From NCBI RefSeq assembly GCF_011046735.1, contig NZ_CP049258.1:1878001-1942000 (forward strand): a stretch of 64,000 bases of DNA. The letters are read 5' to 3'. Within the stretch, counting starts at the first letter, position 1. Each line of letters begins with the position of its first letter. A program made the translations under genes and the position numbers. Below the pieces are notes generated by a model that saw only the letters and a program-made list of their open reading frames with translations, was not told the DNA's origin and made no database searches. Source of the DNA: Nordella sp. HKS 07 (GTDB taxonomy: Bacteria; Pseudomonadota; Alphaproteobacteria; Rhizobiales; Aestuariivirgaceae). Positions 44,647 to 53,306 of the stretch are shown here, piece after piece.

Positions 44647-45618
44647 ATGGACCACTCGACCGATCAGGAACAGCAACTCCTCGTCCGCCTGGCCTGGCTC
44701 TATTATGTCGGCGGGCATAGTCAGGAAGAGATTTCCGAGCAGACGGGACTATCGCGCTTCAAGATCTTGAGGCTGCTTTCCAAGGCCCGCGAAACCAAGA
44801 TCGTGAAGATCTCGATCGACCATCATTCGATTGAGACGCACCAGCTTGCCGACGCGCTCACCCGCCGCTTCGGCCTTCTTGAATGCATTGTCACCCCGCC
44901 GCTCGGTGCCACCGCCGATCCCCAGGCGGATGAAGTGCGCGCCCGCCACGCCGTGGGCATCTGCGCCGCAGCCTTTCTGGCGCGCCGGCTGCAGGGCGCC
45001 ACCCCGCCCGTGGTCGGGCTGGCCTGGGGCCGCACCATCGCGGCGATGGTTGATGAGATGCCGAAGCTCAACCGCACCGATGCCCGCTTTGTGTCTCTGA
45101 TGGGATCGCTGAGCCGGACCGCACGTACCAATCCCTTCGAGGTGGTTCAGAAACTCGCCGAGACCTGCGGCGGCGAGGCTTACATCCTACCTGCGCCCTT
45201 CATCACCGACAGCGAGGAGGATTATCAGATCATCATGGCGCAGAGTCTGGTGCGCCAGACCCTCGCTCTGGCGCAAAAGGCCGACTTTTATATTGCGAGC
45301 TTCGGCGACTGCTCAATGAACTCCTTTATCCACCAACATGGCCTGCTCCGCTCGGAGGAGATCGAGGACGTCATTTCATCCGGCGCCGTCGCCGACATGC
45401 TCGGCAAGTTCTTCAACCGGGACGGCAAGCCGGTCCCCAGCAAGCTGAACTATCGCACGCCCGGAGTCTCACTCGACGACATGGCGAGGCACGAGATCGT
45501 CCTCTTGGCCGCAGGCCTCGCGAAGGCGGACGCCGCAGCGGCCCTCCTGCGCTCAGGCCTGATCAATCGCCTGATTGTGGACGGAGATCTGGCCAAAGTT
45601 CTGGCACTCGGAGATTGA
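44647..45618 (+). CDS. SorC/DeoR-family transcriptional regulator
   Basis: 323 residues from ATG 44647; the longer frame upstream crosses the operator region. The HTH (LAWLYYVGGHSQEEISEQTG followed by LSRFKILRLLSKARETKIVK) precedes a sugar-phosphate-binding domain with VGLAWGRTIAAMVDEMP and GSLSRTARTNPFEVVQKLAE, the SorC signatures. These tetrameric regulators respond to phosphorylated sugars. It is divergent from the sugar operon and most likely represses it until the kinase product appears. Confidence 0.9.
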   Translation: MDHSTDQEQQLLVRLAWLYYVGGHSQEEISEQTGLSRFKILRLLSKARETKIVKISIDHHSIETHQLADALTRRFGLLECIVTPPLGATADPQADEVRARHAVGICAAAFLARRLQGATPPVVGLAWGRTIAAMVDEMPKLNRTDARFVSLMGSLSRTARTNPFEVVQKLAETCGGEAYILPAPFITDSEEDYQIIMAQSLVRQTLALAQKADFYIASFGDCSMNSFIHQHGLLRSEEIEDVISSGAVADMLGKFFNRDGKPVPSKLNYRTPGVSLDDMARHEIVLLAAGLAKADAAAALLRSGLINRLIVDGDLAKVLALGD

Positions 45619-45629
45619 CCCGCCAGCTA

Positions 45630-46808
45630 TCACGGACGTATCGCCGCGATCACATATTTGTCGAATATGTCATAGGGAAGAAAATCCTGGCGATCTTCGG
45701 CATAGAACCCGGCCGTGATCACGACGACGAGATCAAACTCGGGATGAATATAGATGCGCTGGCCGCCAAGCCCCACGGCATAGATCCACGATGATCGCCT
45801 GCCGCCTTTCTCCTCATAGTCGGTCCACCATTGATATCCGTAGCCGATCGACGCGAAGGAATCGAAGTTCCGCATATAGGTGCGCGTCGACTCGTCGATC
45901 CATCCTTGCGAGATGACGCGACGCCCGTTCCACAGGCCCCGCCTCAGCACGAGCTCGCCGATCTTGGCCATGTCGCGCGGCCGCAATCTGAGACCGGAAG
46001 CTGCCGCGGTCTCGCCATTGCCGGGCATCTTCACCCATTCGAAATCGCGGATGCCGAGCGGTTCGAACAAAGCCTCCTTGGCGAAATCGCCGATGAACTT
46101 GCCCGTCCTGCGTTGCAGCACCCCGGCAAGGAGCTGCGTGTCGCCGCCGCTGTAGTTCCACTTGGCGCCGGGTTTCTCCGAAACCGGCTTTTCGAGCGTG
46201 AAGCGATAGGGATTGGTCGAATAATTCATCCGGCTGTCGTCGTTCGCCGGCCGGTCATAGGGTCGGTCCTCGTTCCAGGCGAGGCCCGACGCCATGGTTA
46301 GAAGGTTGCGGAGCGTGATGCGGTCCTTCTCCGGCGTGCGCAGAGCCGCAAGGTCGGGGAAGAAGGCGAAGACCGGCTGATCGACATCGCCGATGAGCTT
46401 GCGGTCGAGCGCTATGCCGACGAGAAGGGACGTCACGCTTTTGCTGACCGAGCGCAGATCATGCTTCATCTGCGGCGTGTGGGCTACCACACCCGCCGGC
46501 CAGCCCCATCTTTCATCCACTCCGGATCGATAGGTCTCATAGACAAGCTTGCCGTGGCGCACGACGAGCACCGCATGCACATTGATGTCCGGCGACGTGT
46601 CGAGCATCTCGCCGAGCGCGCAGAGCCGCGCGGCATCGAGACCGACATCCCCGGGCGCCCCTGTCGGCCAGTCCTCTGCGGCGGCCGGTGTCCCGCAAGG
46701 AGCTGACGCCGTAGTCGCGGCGGCCTCAGACAGATTGGCGCCCACCCAGATCGCCAGCGCCGCGAGCAACGCCGCCGGGAACCGCTTCGACCGATGAGCG
46801 CTGACCAT
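45630..46808 (-). CDS. Exported serine hydrolase (beta-lactamase-like, class C fold)
   Basis: 392 residues from ATG 46808, which is preceded by GGAGGAG; upstream in-frame ATGs lack a site. A signal peptide spans to about residue 31. The catalytic S-x-x-K is SVSK (120-123) in DLRSVSKSVTSLLVGIAL; the second motif is YSG in WNYSGGDTQLLAG; HPEFDLVVVITAG closes the site. The family covers penicillin-binding-like esterases and peptidases, so the name does not imply antibiotic resistance. It converges with the SorC gene (11-base gap). Confidence 0.88.
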   Translation of the reverse strand: MVSAHRSKRFPAALLAALAIWVGANLSEAAATTASAPCGTPAAAEDWPTGAPGDVGLDAARLCALGEMLDTSPDINVHAVLVVRHGKLVYETYRSGVDERWGWPAGVVAHTPQMKHDLRSVSKSVTSLLVGIALDRKLIGDVDQPVFAFFPDLAALRTPEKDRITLRNLLTMASGLAWNEDRPYDRPANDDSRMNYSTNPYRFTLEKPVSEKPGAKWNYSGGDTQLLAGVLQRRTGKFIGDFAKEALFEPLGIRDFEWVKMPGNGETAAASGLRLRPRDMAKIGELVLRRGLWNGRRVISQGWIDESTRTYMRNFDSFASIGYGYQWWTDYEEKGGRRSSWIYAVGLGGQRIYIHPEFDLVVVITAGFYAEDRQDFLPYDIFDKYVIAAIRP

Positions 46809-47105
46809 AGCCAAGTTCTCCTCCATCGTTCGGCGACGCTGCCCCATCCGCGAGCGATCAATATCACCGGGAGGCGCCGCGGCATCACGAAGGCCCTCTA
46901 CAATAAATATCGGGCGGCAGCGGGGTGAGCATACCCTGCAAATACCCTCCCGGAAACTCATGTTCAATTGTGTTGGGCGGTACAGATTTCAAAAGCGCTC
47001 GCGGTTTCCAGACTGGACAGCTTACCGCCCAGGGCCTGCGAAATAATTCAGCCGACCTCAAGCCCGGAAAGGAACGTTTTCGATCGACATCCATTAATCA
47101 GACAA

Positions 47106-47309
47106 ATGGACCAGAAGGCACTCCAGGCCAAGATAGCTGAGCTTCGCGAAGCGGCGGAACAGGCTCGGGCACTTTCTGTGGATTTGTCCGACCCGGAAGC
47201 GGAGCAGGGTTTTGTGGAACTCGCCCGAAAGATGGATGCGGAGGCGGACGCCCTGGAAAGGACAGCCGAGAGGAAGAAGGCAAGCAGGCACGCGGTGAAG
47301 GGAGATTAG
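47106..47309 (+). CDS. Small helical hypothetical protein
   Basis: 67 residues, rich in A, E, K and R with heptad-like spacing (MDQKALQAKIAELREAAEQA, then SDPEAEQGFVELARKMDAEA). This two-helix pattern is common in small rhizobial proteins of unknown role. There is no clear ribosome site. Positions 46809-47105 before it hold no other gene. Confidence 0.55.
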   Translation: MDQKALQAKIAELREAAEQARALSVDLSDPEAEQGFVELARKMDAEADALERTAERKKASRHAVKGD

Positions 47310-47433
47310 CGACCCGCAGAGCGGACCGCGCAGCCAGGAGAAGTTTACTCGCAGCCCCGATCGCTCTCAGCCCCGGCAATAGCGTTGCGACGCATTCTTA
47401 ATCTAATGTAAGATTCAGAATAAGCTTCCTCCT

Positions 47434-47770
47434 ATGATGTTGATCGAATTGCGCAAATCGGCTCAGCGGCCAGCGGCGACCCCTCCAGGGAAATGGCTTT
47501 ACACACTGTCTCCGGGTGGTAAGGTAAAATTCGATACTCTGGATGACGAGTTCTCGGGGGGTCTTTTTTGGGCCCTGACGGATCAATCCAAACTCCACCC
47601 TTGGGAGCGGTACAAGCGGGTGGATTGACACTATCCAGGCTCTGAAGGAGCTGGGCCGCATTTATGGCGAGGAGCGCATTTTCGTTGTCCCGGATCGCAG
47701 CCTGTTGATGGCTGTTCATCGCCCTGTCTTAAATATCGGCGATGTACGCCAGCGGCCGCCTGCGCAATGA
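47434..47770 (+). pseudogene. Degenerate coding stretch, frames broken
   Basis: Two adjacent plus-strand frames look partly coding. One runs from ATG 47434 for 64 codons (GKWLYTLSPGGKVKFDTLDD). The other is open from 47579 to 47770 (WIDTIQALKELGRIYGEERI followed by FVVPDRSLLMAVHRPVLNIG). The second has no start codon and is shifted by one frame from the first. Together they look like a decayed gene interrupted by a frameshift. I cannot name the family. It lies just before polysaccharide genes. Confidence 0.4.
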
Positions 47771-47919
47771 GCTGGATACGAGGTGAGAAGTTAACGACGT
47801 TGAAAGCGCCCCCGGAAACACTCCTGCTCCCTGGAGATGTTCTGATGGTCAGGGTACGCAACCATGACGAGCTCACAAACGCGACAACCGTGCCGCCAAT
47901 CAGTTCAACTCTGGAATGA
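47767..47919 (+). CDS. 50-residue ORF resembling the end of a polysaccharide export protein
   Basis: An ATG at 47767 opens 50 codons. The middle, APPETLLLPGDVLMVRVRNH, resembles the 'PGDVL.V' C-terminal strand of Wza-type polysaccharide export proteins, and the sugar-transferase gene follows about 110 bases later. It may be the truncated tail of such a gene or a small product. Evidence is a short local resemblance only. Confidence 0.4.
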   Translation: MSWIRGEKLTTLKAPPETLLLPGDVLMVRVRNHDELTNATTVPPISSTLE

Positions 47920-48027
47920 CACAGGTGCGCCAGCTTGTCAGCACGAGGTGCAGGGGGCGGCCGATCCAACCTCGGTTTTGACCATCGGGCGACATGGGAG
48001 CGGTCACTGTTTGCAGCGGAGGACGGC

Positions 48028-48714
48028 ATGAACGCAGACAGCGAAACCAGAGCCGAGTTCCACTCCACCGCTTTTGTTTGGCAGGCTCTTCAATGCGTCG
48101 TGGCACTTGTTGCTTTGCTTCTGGCGGCGCTCCCGGCGGCGCTGACAGCTATCCTCGTCTGGTCCTCGCTTGGGCGGCCGCTGCTGTTCCGTCAATTGCG
48201 AAGTGGTTTGGGGGGGCGTCCTTTCACAGTGGTCAAATTCCGGACAATGCATGAGGCGCGCGACGCTAGCGGGCAACTGCTGCCGGATAGCGCTCGCGAA
48301 ACCAGCCTGACCCGCCTCATAAGACGCTTGCGTCTCGACGAGATTCCGCAACTGATGTCAATTCTCGATGGCAACATGAGTTTTGTCGGCCCACGCCCGC
48401 TGCTGCCGACAACCATTGCAGCGTTTGGAGGGCTGGGGCAGGTGCGCGGTTCAGTGAGGCCGGGCCTGACCGGCTGGGCCCAGGTCAATGGCAATACCTG
48501 TCTTACCGACAAGGAGAAGCTGGCGCTCGATCTTTGGTATGTCGACAACAGGTCGGTTTTGCTCGACCTGCGCATCCTGCTTCTCACCGTTTCGGTGATC
48601 GTTCGTGGCGAACGAGTTTGCGACGCCTCGCTTCGTACGGCCAGGGCTCATCTTGCTGCGCGCAGCGGAAGAGTTGCCGTAGACACTCTGCCCGTCAACC
48701 GGCATATCACATGA
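48028..48714 (+). CDS. Bacterial sugar transferase (undecaprenyl-phosphate hexose-phosphate transferase)
   Basis: 228 residues. A single N-terminal membrane helix (FVWQALQCVVALVALLLAAL) is followed by the catalytic domain: FRQLRSGLGGRPFTVVKFRTM, RRLRLDEIPQLMSILDGNMS, FVGPRPLL and RPGLTGWAQVNGN. These are the conserved motifs of PglC/ExoY-type enzymes that load the first sugar phosphate on undecaprenyl phosphate. ATG 48028 has GGAGGA four bases before it. It overlaps the formyltransferase gene by four bases, so the pair likely builds an N-formylated surface glycan. Confidence 0.9.
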   Translation: MNADSETRAEFHSTAFVWQALQCVVALVALLLAALPAALTAILVWSSLGRPLLFRQLRSGLGGRPFTVVKFRTMHEARDASGQLLPDSARETSLTRLIRRLRLDEIPQLMSILDGNMSFVGPRPLLPTTIAAFGGLGQVRGSVRPGLTGWAQVNGNTCLTDKEKLALDLWYVDNRSVLLDLRILLLTVSVIVRGERVCDASLRTARAHLAARSGRVAVDTLPVNRHIT

Positions 48715-49619
48715 ACGTCGCGTTTGTCGGAACTGTCGAGGGTTCTGCGATCGCGCTTGCGGCACTGGGCCGGGCCGGCAAGGCGCCCGACCTTGTGATC
48801 ACGCTGCCGCGGGAAGCCGCTCAGCGGCATTCGGATTTTGTTGACCTGACACCCCTGGCCCGCAAGGCAGGCTCTGAAGTCTTTTACGCGCGCGATATCA
48901 ACGGGCCTGAAACCATCAAAGCCTTGCGGAGTTTTAGACCGGATCTCGTGCTGGTGCTTGGATGGTCTCAAATCTGCCGCGAGGCGTTCCTGTCAATCTC
49001 CCGATTGGGCAATATCGGCTTTCATCCCGGACCGCTGCCGCGCATGCGCGGTCGCGCTGTTATCCCTTGGACCATTCTGCGTGGTGAAACAGCCACCGCG
49101 GCATCCCTGTTTTGGTTGGACGCTGGTGTCGATTCTGGCCCGATCCTGCTTCAGGAAGCGATCACCGTTGATTCCGGTGAAACGGCTCGCACGCTCTACG
49201 TCAAGCAGACCACTGCAATGGCCCGGATGCTGCCGAAGGCTCTCGAACTGGCGCTTTCCGGTGACCCGCCACGCATCGCGCAGGAACATGAGCACGCCAC
49301 CTATTGTGCAAGAAGAAGCGCCGAAGACGGCCTGATCAATTGGCTTGATCCAGCAGACGCGGTGTTACGCTTGATCCGCGCTGTCGGGGATCCCTATCCC
49401 GGCGCATTCACGACCTGGAACGGTCGCCGGCTCATCATCGACATCGCCAGCTACTTTCCCGATTCCCACCGCTTCATCGGTTTGCCTGGCCAGGTGCAGA
49501 GCCATACGACGGACGGCTTTGTGGTCTTATGCGGGGACGGCGGCTGCGTGCATGTCACCGCATGGAGGCTGGAGAACGGTTCGGACAAGCCGCGTCGCCA
49601 TTCCAAACTCGGAACCTGA
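48711..49619 (+). CDS. Formyltransferase (Fmt/sugar N-formyltransferase-like)
   Basis: 302 residues from the ATG overlapping the previous stop (ATGA). The folate-binding/catalytic region is NIGFHPGPLPRMRGRAVIPW with His105 and LDAGVDSGPI with Asp141. The asparagine usually two before the His is a glycine here (GFH), as in sugar-type formyltransferases rather than Fmt. It would move a formyl group from N10-formyl-tetrahydrofolate to an amino sugar. Position after a sugar transferase supports that over tRNA formylation. Bases 49097-49616 are duplicated at 56362-56884. Confidence 0.85.
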   Translation: MNVAFVGTVEGSAIALAALGRAGKAPDLVITLPREAAQRHSDFVDLTPLARKAGSEVFYARDINGPETIKALRSFRPDLVLVLGWSQICREAFLSISRLGNIGFHPGPLPRMRGRAVIPWTILRGETATAASLFWLDAGVDSGPILLQEAITVDSGETARTLYVKQTTAMARMLPKALELALSGDPPRIAQEHEHATYCARRSAEDGLINWLDPADAVLRLIRAVGDPYPGAFTTWNGRRLIIDIASYFPDSHRFIGLPGQVQSHTTDGFVVLCGDGGCVHVTAWRLENGSDKPRRHSKLGT

Positions 49620-49811
49620 TGCGATGTTCCAACACACCAGTTGACCGCCATCTTGCCATAAGCTACCAAACTATCAGAGAGGCTCACGCGGTCAGATGCA
49701 GCACCCAAAGTGAGTTGCGCAGTTCTACGGCAGTCACATAGCTTCGAATTAAGAGGCGTATGCGTTGTAGCAGAAATGCCGCTGCCTCGCACAGGAGCAT
49801 TATAGGTGAGC

Positions 49812-50834
49812 ATGAGGGGGATTCCTTTAACCCGCTGTCAATTCCTCCTGCCCTTTGCCGATATTTACAGCGAAATTGGGGGACCGACCGAGGCGCTCCT
49901 GCAAAAGTTTCGCCTTCCCGTATCATTGGAAGAGAAGGCGGATCACTATGTTCCAATATTGCGAGCCATCCAGTTCGCCGAGGCCGCACAGGGATCTGAA
50001 GGCATCAGCGATATCGGATTTCTCGCCTCTCAGCGGATGCAGTTTTGTCACCTCAGCGAGAAACTGCGTACAATAATCCGCTGTTCTCCGACTCTGCTTG
50101 TTGCGCTGCAGCAGACATGCAAGCATGGACAGTCTGAAGACACCAATTTGAGCATGTGGCTAGAACTCCACGATGGGAATTTGAGAGTCTGCACCAAACT
50201 CCTAGGAACGGCGGGACTGCAGCACCTTGAACACTCCCAGTGGCTTCAGAATCTTTTTGTCATCCATATCGTTCGGCAGTTCGTCGGGCCAGAGTGGGCG
50301 CCTACAACCGTGGGCTTTGAGGCCCGCTATGTGCCCGGCGGCGAGCCTCAGGCCTTCTGGTCCAACACACGCTTTCTATCAGCGCAAGAAGCGTCATGGA
50401 TTGATATTCCTGTCGGGTATCTGAGCTTTCCTCCCCTCGGAAATGAATCGCCGCCTGGTCCGCCGGCGGAGGACGCGGAACCGCCCGTCACCGATCTTAT
50501 TGGGATGCTCCAATTGATGTTGCCATCCTATCTGGATGAGAGAATCCCGTCGATCGCCGAAATCGCCGAGATGACGAATATCAGCGTCAGAAGCTTTCAA
50601 CGGAGGCTTTCGAGCGCGGCCCTGACATATTCGGATCTCGTAGATGCGGTTCGATTTGAGAACGCGAAGAAGCTGCTGCGCGATACGGATGCCAAGATCA
50701 TAGATGTTGCGCTATCCTTGGGATACTCGGAGTCCGCAAGTTTCACACGCGCATTTCGCCGGCTTTCCGGTGTTGCTCCACGGCAATATCGCGACACGAG
50801 CAGGTCGAAAACTTCGGGCATCATTCTCACGTAA
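49812..50834 (+). CDS. AraC-family transcriptional regulator
   Basis: 340 residues. The N-terminal half is of the Arabinose_bd type (LPFADIYSEIGGPTEALLQK, FLASQRMQFCHLSEKL). The C-terminal pair of HTHs (IPSIAEIAEMTNISVRSFQR ... AVRFENAKKLLRDTDAKIID followed by VALSLGYSESASFTRAFRRL and GVAPRQYR) is the AraC signature. GTG 49806 is an alternative start. The nearest downstream genes are a DUF1254 protein and, divergent beyond it, catechol dioxygenase, so it may control aromatic or related catabolism. Confidence 0.9.
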   Translation: MRGIPLTRCQFLLPFADIYSEIGGPTEALLQKFRLPVSLEEKADHYVPILRAIQFAEAAQGSEGISDIGFLASQRMQFCHLSEKLRTIIRCSPTLLVALQQTCKHGQSEDTNLSMWLELHDGNLRVCTKLLGTAGLQHLEHSQWLQNLFVIHIVRQFVGPEWAPTTVGFEARYVPGGEPQAFWSNTRFLSAQEASWIDIPVGYLSFPPLGNESPPGPPAEDAEPPVTDLIGMLQLMLPSYLDERIPSIAEIAEMTNISVRSFQRRLSSAALTYSDLVDAVRFENAKKLLRDTDAKIIDVALSLGYSESASFTRAFRRLSGVAPRQYRDTSRSKTSGIILT

Positions 50835-50915
50835 ACCGACAGAAGCGGCAGGCCATCGGCTTTCCGCTTGAGAGCATATGAACGCGAAGGCACTCGTCCT
50901 GTCTCGGCCGCGACG

Positions 50916-50945
50916 CAGCTTTCGGATAATCCGATGCGCAAAACG
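50916..50945. repeat. Palindromic repeat family C, fragment
   Basis: CTTTCGGATAATCCGATGCG matches the family C core found at 56973-57074 and 60731-60844, with only about 26 bases preserved. The rest of 50835-51146 shows no gene. Confidence 0.55.
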
Positions 50946-51146
50946 CGCAGTTTGACACGAAAAGACAAGACCGAACACGTGCAGCCGTAACAATATGCGA
51001 CTGATTGCGGAAATTTCGCGAAGAAGTTGTGCAACGGGCAAGACGGGCGCAACCCCTGGTCATTGAGCCTGGTGGAGAACTGAAATCTGAAGGTGAGCGG
51101 ATGAGCAGATTCAAATTGAAATGGCCTGGGGACGACACCGGGCAGC

Positions 51147-51323
51147 GTGGCCGGCGTCGCACGCCGCACCACGCGCCGAGTGATCCGCCGTTCCTCGATA
51201 TATGTCGCCACCCTGCCCGCCAGCTGCATCAAGACCAGTATCAACGGCGCTCTGATCTGGCATTGCGGTGGCGTCTATTACCAGCCCTATGGCGGGCGTT
51301 ACGTGGTGGTCTACATCAACTGA
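51147..51323 (+). pseudogene. 5'-truncated small exported-protein gene
   Basis: An open frame of 58 codons with a GTG start at 51147. The C-terminal part (RRSSIYVATLPASCIKTSIN, then LIWHCGGVYYQPYGGRYVVV) matches the common rhizobial small proteins ending in 'YYQPYGGRYVVVYV'. Those normally carry a signal peptide and an extra 40 or so residues in front, missing here: a stop precedes the frame. This is probably a remnant left by a deletion next to the DUF1254 gene. Confidence 0.5.
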
Positions 51324-51396
51324 GGCCAAAGCTGCATGCGACGGCAAACGGACTGTTCCCTGCCGTCGTTGAATTCTTCCCTTATAGAGGACCACA

Positions 51397-52920
51397 ATGA
51401 TGACTCTTTCGATGAAAGGCCTGCTGGGCACGGCATCGGCACTGATACTTCTTGCCGGGGTTGCGCAGGCGCAGACTGCGCCGAAGATGGAAATGACGAC
51501 GCCAATACCCGATTCCATTGTCACTCCGCAGAGCGTCGAAACGCGACTGGGAACGTTGAAATTCTTCGATGGTTTCCCGGACAAAGTCACCGCCGAGAAG
51601 CTTTACGACAATCTCGACTTCATGCGCGGTGTTGATGCCTTTCTCAACGCCATGCCGGGCGCGTCGGCCGAAGCAATAAGGGTCGGCGTTGCCAGCCAGG
51701 GCGCGGACAACAATCAGACCATCCTCATCTTCGAGGACCTGATGGACTCGCGGTCGTTGTTCCTCACGGGCAATACCGAGAGCATCTACAACTTGATGTG
51801 GCTCGACACCAAAGCGGGGCCGCTGGTGATCGAAACACCCCCCAATATCCTGGGCATGATCGACACCCACTGGTTCAAATATGTAGGCGACGTAGGAAAT
51901 GCCGGCCCGGACAGGGGCAAGGGCGGCAAGTACCTGCTCCTGCCTCCCGGCTACCAGGGCGAGATTCCGGACGGCTATTTCGTGTTGCGCAGTTCGACCT
52001 ACGGCAACTTGTTTTTCTGGCGAGGTTTTCTCGAAGGCGGCAGCACGAAGACCGCCGTCGAGAACACCAGGAAATTTGCGAAAGTATGTCCGCTGTCGGA
52101 GGCCGGCAATCCGCCGCCGATGAAGTTCATCAACGTCAGCGGCAAGGAATTCAACACCATCCATGCCAACAATTTTCACTTCTTCGAGGAAGTGAACAAC
52201 ATCGTTCAATATGAGCCGAACGAGGCTTACCACCCGGAAGTGCTCGGACAGCTTGCCGCCATCGGCATCGAGAAGGGCAAGCCCTTCGCGCCCGACGAGC
52301 GGATGAAGAAAATCCTCACCGAAGCCGTGGCGGTCGGCAATGCCACCGCGCGCACGATCACCTTCGATACGCGGATGAAGGACGCATACTACTATCCCGA
52401 CAGCGCGTGGTTCACGGGGTTTGTCGGCGGCAGCTACGAATTCCTTGCGCAGCCCGGCGTTCGCAACCTCGATGCCCGTGTGCTGTTTCATTATTATGCG
52501 ACGGGGATCACACCGGCGATGGCGATAAAACGTGTCGGCATCGGCTCGCAATACGCGGCAGCAACGACCGACAGCGAGAACAACCCCCTGGATGGCAGCA
52601 AGACCTATAAGGTTCGCCTGCCGCCGAACATCCCGGCGAAGGACTTCTGGTCATTCGTCGTCTATGACAACCAGACCCGGTCGATGCTGCAGACCGACCA
52701 GCAATTCCCGAGCATCGGCAGCGACAAGAAGGATCTTGTCATCAATGCGGATTCCTCGGTGGATGTCTGGTTCGGCCCGACAGCGCCGGCAGGTCACGAG
52801 GCCAACTGGGTGCAGACCGTTCCCGGCAAGGGATGGAACGTCCTCCTGCGCCTCTACGGTCCGCTGGAACCGTGGTTCGACAAAAGCTGGAAGCCGGGTG
52901 AATTCGAACCGGTCAAGTGA
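51397..52920 (+). CDS. DUF1254/DUF1214 exported protein, second copy
   Basis: 507 residues with a signal peptide (MKGLLGTASALILLAGVAQA-QT). Family landmarks: FFDGFPDKVTAEKLYDNLDF, GPLVIETPPNILGMIDTHWF, GPDRGKGGKYLLLPPGYQGE, and the DUF1214 end DVWFGPTAPAGHEANWVQTV. Distant paralogue of 17146-18570. It follows the AraC regulator on the same strand. Its start is not unique: M1 and M2 are adjacent ATGs at 51397/51400. A hairpin follows the stop. Reaction unknown. Confidence 0.9.
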   Translation: MMTLSMKGLLGTASALILLAGVAQAQTAPKMEMTTPIPDSIVTPQSVETRLGTLKFFDGFPDKVTAEKLYDNLDFMRGVDAFLNAMPGASAEAIRVGVASQGADNNQTILIFEDLMDSRSLFLTGNTESIYNLMWLDTKAGPLVIETPPNILGMIDTHWFKYVGDVGNAGPDRGKGGKYLLLPPGYQGEIPDGYFVLRSSTYGNLFFWRGFLEGGSTKTAVENTRKFAKVCPLSEAGNPPPMKFINVSGKEFNTIHANNFHFFEEVNNIVQYEPNEAYHPEVLGQLAAIGIEKGKPFAPDERMKKILTEAVAVGNATARTITFDTRMKDAYYYPDSAWFTGFVGGSYEFLAQPGVRNLDARVLFHYYATGITPAMAIKRVGIGSQYAAATTDSENNPLDGSKTYKVRLPPNIPAKDFWSFVVYDNQTRSMLQTDQQFPSIGSDKKDLVINADSSVDVWFGPTAPAGHEANWVQTVPGKGWNVLLRLYGPLEPWFDKSWKPGEFEPVK

Positions 52921-52939
52921 CAACGCCTTGAACCTCCAA

Positions 52940-52972
52940 CCCCGCCATGCCATCGCAAGGCGGGCTTTCTTG
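52940..52972 (+). terminator. Candidate intrinsic terminator after DUF1254 gene
   Basis: CCCGCC (52941-52946) pairs with GGCGGG (52959-52964), followed by CTTTCTTG. The T-run is interrupted, so the strength is uncertain. Confidence 0.5.
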
Positions 52973-53083
52973 TTGGGGCAGACTACGCACCGCGCCAGGC
53001 ACCAGCCATGCCCTGTCGCATCATCGGTGGCTCCCCTTCTTTCGACCGCAACGCGGGGGCTGTTAGTGATGGCCGGATGGGGT

Positions 53084-53160
53084 CATTCGCTACCGGGTGA
53101 GCCGCCAGCAAGTCCGGGCATGTCAGCTATGCCCCGATAGCGACTAAATTCTGTACCGCA
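53084..53160. repeat. Family D repeat, copy 1
   Basis: Contains GGTCATTCGCTACCG and ATGTCAGCTATGCCCCGATA, repeated with small changes at 56009-56095. The gap 52921-53306 has no gene; this repeat and the hairpin at its left are the only features seen. Confidence 0.75.
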
Positions 53161-53306
53161 GAGATATGACGCGATGGGCCAAAGACGGAAGTGTGGCGTC
53201 CCCGCGAACGCGGTTGTTACATGCTTTGGCGGTACGTTCACGGAGAAAGACGTCGCTGGCTGCCGCGCTCGCCGGCGCGATTGGATCCGCACCGGCCGTG
53301 TTCTAT

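Noticed and set aside
48711-49619. Methionyl-tRNA formyltransferase (fmt)
   Set aside because: The catalytic Asn position is Gly and the gene follows a sugar transferase; sugar formylation is more likely.
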